A program made the position numbers and the translations under genes. The notes under the pieces were generated by a model. The model did no database searches. It saw only the letters and a program-made list of their open reading frames with translations, and was not told where the DNA came from. 64,000 nt of DNA from Paucidesulfovibrio longus DSM 6739 (lineage in GTDB: Bacteria > Desulfobacterota > Desulfovibrionia > Desulfovibrionales > Desulfovibrionaceae), in NCBI RefSeq assembly GCF_000420485.1, contig NZ_ATVA01000016.1, forward strand, positions 188,501 to 252,500, written 5' to 3'. Shown one piece after another: positions 56,832 through 64,000 of the stretch. Every line of letters begins with the position of its first letter. Position 1 is the stretch's first letter.

Positions 56832-59494
56832 TGCTCAAGAAGGACGGCAAGATTCAGGCCCATACGGTGATAACGGCCCACGCCAACGCGGACTTCGATG
56901 CGCTGGCCGCCATTGTCGCGGCGGGGAAGCTCTATCCCGACGCGGCGCTCATTTTCCCCGGCAGTCAGGAAAAGGATCTTCGCAATTTTTACATCCAGAG
57001 CGCAACATATCTTTTTAATTTCAGAAATTTCAAAGAAATAGATCCGGAGACCGTCAAGCTCCTGGTCTTGGTGGACACCCGGCAGCGCTCCCGTGTCCCG
57101 CATGTGGAATCCCTGCTCGACCGGCCTGGCGTGGTGATCCATACCTATGACCACCATCCTGATTCCGACGAGGATGTGCCCGCCGTTCTTGAAGTCTATC
57201 GGGAATGGGGCTCCACCACGACCATTCTGGTCCACGAGATCATGAAGCAGGATCTGACGGTGAACGGCGAAGAGGCGACCATGCTCGGCCTCGGCATATT
57301 CGAGGACACCGGGTCGTTCACCTTCAGCTCCACCGTTCCGGAGGATTTCACGGCTGCGGCCTGGCTGCGCGATCACGGCATGGACCTGAGCGTCATCTCC
57401 GACCTGCTCAGCCGTGAGCTTTCCGCGCAGCAGATATCCATCCTCGGTGAGCTTCTGGAAAATGCGACCAGCCACGACGTCAACGGCGTCGAAGTAGTCA
57501 TCACGCAAATGAGCACTGACCATTATGTCAGTGATTTTGCGTTGTTGGTTCATAAGCTCATCGACATGGAAAACATACGGGTGCTTTTCGCCCTTGGACG
57601 CATGGGCGACCGCATCCATCTTGTAGCCCGCTCGCGCAGTCCGGATGTGGACGTGGGGCAGATTTGCGCTTCTTTCGGTGGCGGCGGTCACGCCTTTGCA
57701 GCGTCGGCCACGATCAAGGACAAGACCCCCTCCGAAGCGCGCGATGATCTTTTCGCCCTGCTCTACTCCCTGGTCAATCCGCAACTCGCCGTGGACAGCA
57801 TCATGTCGCGGCCGGCCGTAGTCATCGAGGATTCAAGGACAATGCGCGAGGCCGTCGAGATCATGACCCGGTACGGCTTCAAGGGGCTGCCCGTTGTCAG
57901 GCGCGCCACCATGCAGTGCGTGGGACTCCTTGAGCACTCCGTGGCGGACAAGGCCATGACCCACCAGCTTGGCGAGCAGCCCGTGAGTGAATACATGGGC
58001 ACGAATTTCGCCACGGTTCCCCCGGATACGGACCTCTATAAGGTCATGGAGATCATTCTGGGCAAGCGGCAACGACTGCTGCCCGTTGTCGAAAAGGGTC
58101 GGGTCGTGGGGATCATCACCAACACCGACCTGCTCAACCTGCTCATCGAGGAGCCGGCGCGCATTCCGGAGAGCCTTGTTCCCGAGCGCAACCGCGAGCG
58201 GAACATCCTTTCGGTGATGCGCGGGAGGCTTCCCAAAAACATGCTCGCCCTGCTCCAGGACGCCGGACAACTGGCCCAGGAGATGAACTACGTGGTCTAC
58301 GCGGTGGGCGGATTCGTCCGTGATATACTGCTGAACAGGCCGAACATGGACCTTGATCTCGTTGTCGAAGGGGACGGCATCGCCTTTGCCCGTGCCTTTG
58401 CCGAGCGTCACAATGCGCGCGTCAAGGCCCACTTGAAATTCAAGACCGCCGTGGTCATCTTTCCCGACGATATGCGCATCGACGTGGCCACTGCGCGGCT
58501 CGAATATTACGAACGGCCCGCAGCCCTGCCCACGGTGCAGCTTTCCTCCATCAAGATGGACCTCTCCAGGCGCGATTTCACCATCAATGCCCTGGCGGTC
58601 AATCTTTCCTCCGGGAATTTCGGTGCATTGGTCGACTTTTTCGGTGCCCAGAAGGACATCAAGGACCGCACCATCCGCGTTTTGCACTCTTTGAGCTTTG
58701 TGGAAGATCCGACGCGCATTCTCCGGGCCGTTCGGTTCGAGCAGCGCTTCGGATTCCAGATCGGCGGCCAGACCAACAGGCTCATCAAGAATGCGCTGCA
58801 ATTGAGCCTTTTCAACCGCCTCTCCGGAACCCGCATATTCCATGAGCTTCAACTGATCATGGAAGAGGAGCATCCTTCGCAATGCCTCAAGCGGCTTCAG
58901 GAAATGAAAATATTGCAAGCGATCCACCCATTGCTTGAACTCACTCCCAAACGATCGGAACTGCTCGAAGAACTGGAACGCGTCCGCACGCTCTATACCC
59001 TGCTCTACGTTGAGCCGCCCGTCGTCAGCTGGAAGCTCTTTTTCCTGGCCCTGACCATGAACATGGAACGCAAGGAGGCCAGTCAGGTTTTGCGCCGTCT
59101 CGGCCTGACAAGCACGGAAGAGCGCGAGCATCTTTCCACGCGCGAGCTTGTGGGGGAGGCGCTGGGCAAGCTCATGAACTGGAAGGAAGACGCTTCACGC
59201 CCCAGTGATATTTATTTCGTCCTCGAAAGACTGCCGCTCGAAGGCGCGCTTTTTCTCATGGCAAAAAGCCGCAAGGACTTGATAAGAAAGTATATTTCGC
59301 AATATTTGACCATTTGGCGCTTTCATGTCCTGGACATTTCCGGCACGGATCTCAAGCGACTCGGCCTGGAGCCCGGACCTGCCTACACACGGATTTTACG
59401 CAAGATTCTGGCGGCAGCCATCGACGGAGAAGCGCCGGGCCGCGATGAACAGCTTGCGCTGGCTGCCTCGTTGGTCCGCAGCAGCCAAGGATGA
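56831..59494 (+). CDS. tRNA nucleotidyltransferase-type protein: DHH phosphoesterase, two CBS domains, PolyA_pol
   Basis: 887-residue fusion. Order: DHH/DHHA1 phosphoesterase (motifs HANADFDALAA near 17-27 and TYDHHPDSDED near 105-115, GGGGHAFAASA near 284), CBS 1 (about 320-375, VDSIMSRPAVVIED), CBS 2 (384-440, VSEYMGTNFATVPPDT), then class II nucleotidyltransferase (AVGGFVRDILLNRPNMDLDL from about 490) and its RNA-binding helical end. Enzymes of this make-up are A-adding or CCA-adding tRNA nucleotidyltransferases in several lineages; the DHH part may act as an RNA/nanoRNA nuclease. ATG overlaps the xerD stop by one base, AAGGA upstream. Confidence 0.93.
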   Translation: MLKKDGKIQAHTVITAHANADFDALAAIVAAGKLYPDAALIFPGSQEKDLRNFYIQSATYLFNFRNFKEIDPETVKLLVLVDTRQRSRVPHVESLLDRPGVVIHTYDHHPDSDEDVPAVLEVYREWGSTTTILVHEIMKQDLTVNGEEATMLGLGIFEDTGSFTFSSTVPEDFTAAAWLRDHGMDLSVISDLLSRELSAQQISILGELLENATSHDVNGVEVVITQMSTDHYVSDFALLVHKLIDMENIRVLFALGRMGDRIHLVARSRSPDVDVGQICASFGGGGHAFAASATIKDKTPSEARDDLFALLYSLVNPQLAVDSIMSRPAVVIEDSRTMREAVEIMTRYGFKGLPVVRRATMQCVGLLEHSVADKAMTHQLGEQPVSEYMGTNFATVPPDTDLYKVMEIILGKRQRLLPVVEKGRVVGIITNTDLLNLLIEEPARIPESLVPERNRERNILSVMRGRLPKNMLALLQDAGQLAQEMNYVVYAVGGFVRDILLNRPNMDLDLVVEGDGIAFARAFAERHNARVKAHLKFKTAVVIFPDDMRIDVATARLEYYERPAALPTVQLSSIKMDLSRRDFTINALAVNLSSGNFGALVDFFGAQKDIKDRTIRVLHSLSFVEDPTRILRAVRFEQRFGFQIGGQTNRLIKNALQLSLFNRLSGTRIFHELQLIMEEEHPSQCLKRLQEMKILQAIHPLLELTPKRSELLEELERVRTLYTLLYVEPPVVSWKLFFLALTMNMERKEASQVLRRLGLTSTEEREHLSTRELVGEALGKLMNWKEDASRPSDIYFVLERLPLEGALFLMAKSRKDLIRKYISQYLTIWRFHVLDISGTDLKRLGLEPGPAYTRILRKILAAAIDGEAPGRDEQLALAASLVRSSQG

Positions 59495-59701
59495 CGGAGG
59501 GAGGGTGCCCGGCGGCGCTTGCCGATGCGTGCTCTTGCCCTTGGTTTGCGAGCAGTGTATTAAACGAGTTTGATTTTCTGGAACTCTGCGGTCGCCCTTC
59601 CCGCTTCCGTAGCGACTTCGCGAAGAGCGATGTGCTGGGACGAGCTTTTGCCCTATCTCGCCGTCCGCACAATGAAAACGATCAAGAAAGGTGTTGTATT
59701 C

Positions 59702-60190
59702 ATGGCAATGGATGTTCTTTGGGCGCCTTGGCGAATGAACTATATTCTCGGCCCAAAGCCGGATGAATGTGTGTTTTGCATTCCTGCGGATTCTTCCGAA
59801 GACCACGAGCGGCTGATTTTGCATCGGGAAAAGCACTGCTTTGTGATCATGAACAAGTTTCCATATAATAACGGGCACCTTATGGTCTGCCCCTTCCGCC
59901 ATGTCTCCTGCATCACGCAATTGTCTGCGGAGGAAGCCCTGGAATCGGTTGAATTGATCCGCAAATGCGTGCATATATTTAAGGAAGCGTTTCGGCCTCA
60001 GGGAATCAACGTGGGCTTGAATCTGGGAGATGCGGCCGGCGCCGGCATCGCCGCGCACCTGCACTGGCAGCTTGTGCCCCGCTGGAATGGCGATGCCTCG
60101 TTCATGGCCGTGTTCGGTGAGACCACCGTCATTCCCCAACACCTGGAATCGACCTACGGCATGTTGAAACCCTATTTCGAAACCAAATAA
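59702..60190 (+). CDS. HIT-family hydrolase (diadenosine tetraphosphate type)
   Basis: 162 residues. Start at ATG 59702 (AAAGG ten bases upstream); a second ATG is two codons later. Family features: LWAPWRMNYI, ECVFCIPAD, YNNGHLMVCPFRHV and the HIT triad HLHWQLVPRW. These proteins cleave AMP from ApnA or similar nucleotides, protecting the cell from alarmone build-up. A leader of 207 bases separates it from the previous gene; it may be the first gene of a run with lapA-lapB. Confidence 0.9.
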   Translation: MAMDVLWAPWRMNYILGPKPDECVFCIPADSSEDHERLILHREKHCFVIMNKFPYNNGHLMVCPFRHVSCITQLSAEEALESVELIRKCVHIFKEAFRPQGINVGLNLGDAAGAGIAAHLHWQLVPRWNGDASFMAVFGETTVIPQHLESTYGMLKPYFETK

Positions 60191-60204
60191 CGAGGGAGTG
60201 TATA

Positions 60205-60579
60205 ATGCGCTATGTCAAGCTGGCCATCCTGGCGCTCTGTGTCGCTGTCGGCGTTCTCTTTTTCATGCAGAACGACGCGCAGTTCACCGCGATGCTGAAC
60301 ATCAAGCTCGACCTGTACGCGGTCAAGCTCGTCGGAGCGGGCATCCCCCTCTATGCGGTGGTCGTCGGGGCCTTTTTGCTCGGCGTGCTGCTCAGCCTGC
60401 TGTATTTCGTCATCGAGAAGATCAATTCCACCCGTCAGCTTCGCTCCTGCAACAAGAAGATGCGCAGCCTGGAGCAGGAGCTCACCTCCCTCCGCAATCT
60501 TCCTTTGAACGATACCAATTATTCCAACGGCTTCGGCACGGATTCCCTTTCGTCCCAGCCGCAGGAAGAGAACAACTAG
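60205..60579 (+). CDS. lapA: LapA-domain membrane protein
   Basis: 124 residues with two transmembrane helices (VKLAILALCVAVGVLFFMQN and AVVVGAFLLGVLLSLLYFVI) enclosing a short periplasmic loop, then a cytoplasmic coiled coil and a Ser/Asn-rich tail. The DUF1049/LapA layout is clear. In E. coli LapA is paired with LapB (YciM), which follows here after nine bases. GAGGGAG lies before the ATG. Role: lipopolysaccharide assembly and control of LpxC. Confidence 0.87.
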   Translation: MRYVKLAILALCVAVGVLFFMQNDAQFTAMLNIKLDLYAVKLVGAGIPLYAVVVGAFLLGVLLSLLYFVIEKINSTRQLRSCNKKMRSLEQELTSLRNLPLNDTNYSNGFGTDSLSSQPQEENN

Positions 60580-60588
60580 GGGGATCGC

Positions 60589-61767
60589 TTGCTGCGTAAT
60601 CTGTTCCGTTCCCGCAAGATTTCGGATTCGGATCGCCTGCCGGATCTGACCCAGCCGGAGGGGCGTTTCGACATTGCTTCCAGCCTGGACACCAAGGCGG
60701 CCATCGACGAACTCAGCAAGGTGGTTCGGAACAATTCCGAGGTGGTGGAAATCTACCTCGCTCTAGGCAGCCTCTACCGAGCGCAGGGGGAGATCGAACG
60801 CGCCATCCAGATTCGCAACAACATCATCGTCCGCCCTGGCTTGGCCTCGGAGTTCAAAGCCAGAGCATATTATGAACTGGGGCGGGATTTCCGGCGTGGC
60901 GGGTTTCTCGACAGAGCCGCCAAGGCTCTGGACGAGGCGGAACGTCTTGGCGGACGCACGGCCAGCCTGCTTCTCGAGCGCGCTCGGCTCGCCGCCCAGG
61001 GCAACGATTTTTCACAGGCCGCCAGACTCTATGGCGAACTGGAGTTTCCTCCTGCCCAGGCTCACTATCTTGTCCGCCAGTCTCAGGAAGAGCGGCATGC
61101 CGGCGACAATTCCCGTTCCGACCGCAGCCTTCGGCAGGCTCTCAAAGCCTATCCCGGTTCCGTGGAAGCCTGGCTCGAACGTCTGATCCAACTGCATGAC
61201 CGCGACGACGCAGATCTTTTCGGCAAGGCCCTTCGCGAGGCTCTGGACAACGTGCCAGAGGAATTGTGTTTCGCCGTTCTCGAAGGATTGATGGAGCATG
61301 TCCGTCAATGGCGCGCGTCCGCCTTGCCGCCGGACGAAGACGTCGGCGACGACGAGCCGTGCGAGGAGCCTGTGCGTCGAAGCGGGGGCCTCAACGACGA
61401 AGAACTCAAGCGGGAAATCATTCCCGTTCTGGACGAGCGTCAGCCGAACGCGATGTTGAGCTATTACGGTGCCATGCTTCTGCTGGCCAGCGGCTACAAC
61501 GCTGTGGCCCGTTCCTGGCTGGAGCGCGCTCTCAGCCTGGACCATGATTTCTGGCTTGCGCGGCTGGAGCTGTTCAACCTTGCCCGCCAGGATCAGACGC
61601 TGACGCCGTTTTTCGAGGAGCAACTCGAATTTTTCATTGGAAAGGCCAGGAACGTGAAGCGGTTTATCTGCAAGCGCTGCGGCTTGAAGCGGGACACGCT
61701 TTTCTTCGTGTGCCCCCGTTGCAAGAGCTGGCACTCCATCACCTTTCGCGCCAGCATAGACGATTGA
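60589..61767 (+). CDS. lapB: TPR protein LapB/YciM-like with C-terminal rubredoxin-type zinc ribbon
   Basis: 392 residues from a TTG nine bases after lapA. Helical repeats of TPR type span about 30-300 (LALGSLYRAQGEIERAIQIR, YYELGRDFRRGGFLDRAAKA, ARSWLERALSLDHDFWLARL) and the end carries two Cys pairs, FICKRCGLKRDT and FFVCPRCKSWHSI, as in LapB where the ribbon is rubredoxin-like. The E. coli protein is anchored by an N-terminal helix; here the first 20 residues (LRNLFRSRKISDSDRL) are basic and not a membrane helix, so anchoring would be through LapA. It directs LpxC degradation by FtsH in E. coli. Confidence 0.88.
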   Translation: MLRNLFRSRKISDSDRLPDLTQPEGRFDIASSLDTKAAIDELSKVVRNNSEVVEIYLALGSLYRAQGEIERAIQIRNNIIVRPGLASEFKARAYYELGRDFRRGGFLDRAAKALDEAERLGGRTASLLLERARLAAQGNDFSQAARLYGELEFPPAQAHYLVRQSQEERHAGDNSRSDRSLRQALKAYPGSVEAWLERLIQLHDRDDADLFGKALREALDNVPEELCFAVLEGLMEHVRQWRASALPPDEDVGDDEPCEEPVRRSGGLNDEELKREIIPVLDERQPNAMLSYYGAMLLLASGYNAVARSWLERALSLDHDFWLARLELFNLARQDQTLTPFFEEQLEFFIGKARNVKRFICKRCGLKRDTLFFVCPRCKSWHSITFRASIDD

Positions 61768-61777
61768 ACCTTTTCCG

Positions 61778-64000
61778 ATGAGTTCCCAGCCGATCAAAAA
61801 GCTCACCCCCATGCTGGAGCACTATCTCCAGGTCAAGGAGCAGCATCCCGATGCACTGCTCTTCTACCGCATGGGCGATTTTTTCGAAGTCTTCTTCGAG
61901 GATGCGGAAATCGCAGCCAGGGAATTGCAGATCGCTCTGACCTGCCGGAATCCAAGCTCAGAAAACAAGACCCCCATGTGCGGGGTGCCTCACCACGCGG
62001 TGCAGGGCTACCTTTCGCAGCTTCTCGCCAAAGGATACAAGGTCGCTGTCTGCGACCAGGTCGAGGATCCAAAGCAGGCAAAGGGACTCGTCAAAAGGGA
62101 AGTCACCCGTGTTCTCACTCCCGGAACCCTGTCCGAAGACGACAGTCTTCCGGCAAAGTCGCACAACTACCTTGCGGCCCTGGTCTGGGACGGCGATGCG
62201 GGCCAGGGCGGCCTGGCCTGGCTTGATTTTTCCACCGGCGAATGGACGGGCTTGACCTCGCGGCGCGAGGAAGAACTCTGGCAATGGGCGATCAAGGCCG
62301 AACCCAGCGAATTGCTTCTGCCCAAGGGAACGGATCTCCCGGCCGCCTATGCGGACCTTGGCTCGCGGGTAACGCATCTTCCGCTCCTGCCTCATTTCGA
62401 CCTGGAAACAGCACGACGCGCGCTGCTTGAAAATCAGGGCGTGGAGAGCCTGGAAACCCTGGATCTCAAGGGATCTCCGGAGCTGGTCCGGGCGTGCGGC
62501 GCGCAGCTTCTCTACCTGCGGCAGACCCAGTTGCGCGAGATGGACCACCTCGGCGAATTCAAGCAGTTGAACCTTTCCAGGCACTTGCTCCTGGACGAGG
62601 TCACTGAACGGAATCTGGAGATTTTCCGGCGCCTGGACGGGCGCACCGGGCGCGGCACGCTCTGGAACGTGCTGGACAGAACCATGACTCCCATGGGGGG
62701 ACGGCTTCTGGAAGAAAGGCTCAAGCGCCCCTGGCGGGAGCCCGGCCCCATCCGCGCCAGCCAGGAAAGCGTGGCTTTTTTTGCGGAGCGCGACGGCCTG
62801 CGCGCCGAGCTGCGCCGCCTGCTCGACGCGGTCTACGACATGGAACGGCTGACCACGCGCGTCACGCTTGGGCGGGCGACCCCAAAGGATCTTCTCGCGC
62901 TGCGCCGCAGCCTGGAGACCCTGCCGCCCGTGCGGACGCTGCTTCTGGAGGCGGAAACGCCCGCCCCTGCGATCCGCGACCTGCTCGGCAGTTGGGATTC
63001 GCTCGAAGATCTGGCGGAACTGCTGGCCACTGCCCTGTCGGACTCCCCTCCTCCGCAGATTACCGAGGGCGGGCTTTTCCGCATGGGCTACCGGCCCGAT
63101 CTGGACGAACTGATCGAGCTGACCGAACATGGCGAGGCCGCGATTCAGCGGCTGCTCGAAAAGGAACGGGACGAATGCGGCATCCCCAAGCTCAAGCTCG
63201 GATTCAACAAGGTCTTCGGATATTTCCTTGAAGTTTCCAAGGCCTACAAGGGGCAGGTGCCGGACCATTTCATCCGCCGACAGACGCTGGTCAATTCCGA
63301 ACGCTACGTGACCCCGGCACTCAAGGAAATGGAGGAGCGTCTTCTTTCCGCCTCGGATGAACGCAAGGCTCTGGAATACAATTTATTCATCGAACTCCGC
63401 GACATTCTTTCCCGCGCCAGGGAACGTTTCATGTTCATGGCCGGGGCCTTGGCCGCGTTGGATCACTGGCAGGGCCTGGCCGAGGCGGCACGCTCCCAGG
63501 CCTGGACCGCGCCTGAGCTCCACGAAGGCATGGAGATCGAAATCGAGGACGGCAGGCATCCGGTGGTGGAGGCGGCTGTGGGCGGCAACTACATCCCCAA
63601 TTCGCTTACGATTTCTCCCGAACGCAGAATCCTCCTGATTACCGGGCCGAACATGGCGGGGAAGTCCACCGTGTTGCGGCAGGCGGCCATCATCCTCATA
63701 CTGGCCCAGATCGGTTCGTTCGTTCCTGCGCGTCGCGCGCGTCTGGGGCTTGCGGATCGCATCTTCTCCCGCGTCGGAGCTTCCGACAACCTCAGCCAGG
63801 GGCAGTCCACATTCATGGTCGAGATGATGGAGACCGCGCGCATCCTGCGGCTGGCCACCAAGCGCAGCCTCGTGATTCTCGACGAGATCGGCAGGGGCAC
63901 GAGCACCTTCGACGGGCTTGCTCTCGCCTGGGCCGTGGTCGAGGAACTTTCGCGCCGGGCCAGAGGCGGCATCCGCACTCTCTTCGCCACCCATTACCAC
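61778..64000 (+). CDS. mutS: DNA mismatch repair protein MutS, 3' truncated
   Basis: MutS recognises mismatches and recruits MutL. 741 codons are in the window and the frame is open to the end. Mismatch-binding Phe-x-Glu is in RMGDFFEVFFEDA (about residues 33-40), the connector and lever domains follow, and the ATPase shows Walker A GPNMAGKST (623-631), the NLSQGQSTFMVEMMETA segment, Walker B VILDEIGRGTSTFDG and the FATHYH His switch just at the edge. The ribosome site is weak: only GATTGAACC lies before the ATG, 11 bases after the lapB stop, so translation may rely on coupling. Confidence 0.97.
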   Translation, partial: MSSQPIKKLTPMLEHYLQVKEQHPDALLFYRMGDFFEVFFEDAEIAARELQIALTCRNPSSENKTPMCGVPHHAVQGYLSQLLAKGYKVAVCDQVEDPKQAKGLVKREVTRVLTPGTLSEDDSLPAKSHNYLAALVWDGDAGQGGLAWLDFSTGEWTGLTSRREEELWQWAIKAEPSELLLPKGTDLPAAYADLGSRVTHLPLLPHFDLETARRALLENQGVESLETLDLKGSPELVRACGAQLLYLRQTQLREMDHLGEFKQLNLSRHLLLDEVTERNLEIFRRLDGRTGRGTLWNVLDRTMTPMGGRLLEERLKRPWREPGPIRASQESVAFFAERDGLRAELRRLLDAVYDMERLTTRVTLGRATPKDLLALRRSLETLPPVRTLLLEAETPAPAIRDLLGSWDSLEDLAELLATALSDSPPPQITEGGLFRMGYRPDLDELIELTEHGEAAIQRLLEKERDECGIPKLKLGFNKVFGYFLEVSKAYKGQVPDHFIRRQTLVNSERYVTPALKEMEERLLSASDERKALEYNLFIELRDILSRARERFMFMAGALAALDHWQGLAEAARSQAWTAPELHEGMEIEIEDGRHPVVEAAVGGNYIPNSLTISPERRILLITGPNMAGKSTVLRQAAIILILAQIGSFVPARRARLGLADRIFSRVGASDNLSQGQSTFMVEMMETARILRLATKRSLVILDEIGRGTSTFDGLALAWAVVEELSRRARGGIRTLFATHYH

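Noticed and set aside
1-64000. CRISPR arrays, rRNA genes, complete insertion sequences, replication origins
   Set aside because: None seen: no regularly spaced repeats, no rRNA sequence, no intact transposase; the only mobile trace is the tRNA-Leu element.

Overview
The window reads as a chromosomal segment of a G+C-rich, Gram-negative anaerobe of the Desulfovibrionales (Desulfobacterota, formerly Deltaproteobacteria). Pointers are a rubredoxin, a signal-peptide-bearing CbiK-type chelatase next to a BtuCDF importer, YedF, a transaldolase of the Fsa/TalC type, a tmRNA with the tag ANNDYDYAMAA, a C4-dicarboxylate-type TRAP transporter, and Lol/Lpt outer-membrane machinery. The assignment is by gene content only; no 16S rRNA gene is present.

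Layout. 1-4.6 kb: end of a biotin-dependent carboxylase (probably pyruvate carboxylase), a DsbA-like lipoprotein, an azoreductase, a small unknown protein behind a near-consensus promoter, the coupled pair cheD-HDOD, rubredoxin and a PilZ protein. 4.9-14.8 kb: a 1038-residue membrane protein of unknown function, a secreted protein with a PEP/VPLPA-CTERM-like tail, a solute-sensing histidine kinase, a Cys-motif protein, an FMN riboswitch controlling ribB, a diguanylate cyclase and a family-3 binding protein. 15-17.8 kb: molybdate/tungstate binding protein and permease followed by a DUF364 protein and a P-loop protein, with no ABC ATPase. 18-19.5 kb: tmRNA, tRNA-Met and uppP. 19.7-27.2 kb: lptF-lptG, engB, aroQ, efp, ftsK and lolA. 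27.3-34.9 kb: an RluB-type pseudouridine synthase, yedF, a DUF374 acyltransferase, gcvT with an unknown 579-residue neighbour, a DUF6485 protein, an mreB paralogue and an inositol-phosphatase-type gene. 34.9-38.5 kb: a Nudix hydrolase, then rimI-pgk-tpiA-secG-tRNA-Leu, tightly packed.

38.5-40.3 kb is the clearest accessory region. The 3' end of tRNA-Leu(GAG) plus its terminator is repeated almost exactly (65 of 66 bases) about 1.77 kb downstream. Between the copies lie a wrecked serine recombinase and a two-gene unit on the minus strand, a DUF5343 protein overlapping a HEPN-type protein with an RNECAH (R-x4-H) motif. This is the best candidate here for an undescribed system (defence or toxin-like).

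40.4-64 kb: ferritin-like protein; a TetR-headed TRAP operon (tetR-dctP-dctQ-dctM) with paired operators; bactofilin; a cobalamin-riboswitch operon (cbiK-btuC-btuD-btuF-cobI) read leftwards; a large tetratricopeptide-like periplasmic protein; fsa; dapL-folK-YHS; xerD followed directly by a DHH-CBS-CBS-nucleotidyltransferase fusion; a HIT protein; lapA-lapB; and mutS running off the end of the window.

Most of the content is housekeeping: envelope biogenesis (uppP, lptFG, lolA, mreB, lapAB, DUF374), glycolysis (pgk, tpiA), cofactors (ribB, cobI, cbiK, folK) and RNA/protein quality control (tmRNA, efp, mutS). All starts were chosen by eye from Shine-Dalgarno spacing, overlaps and signal peptides; the less certain ones are flagged in their entries.
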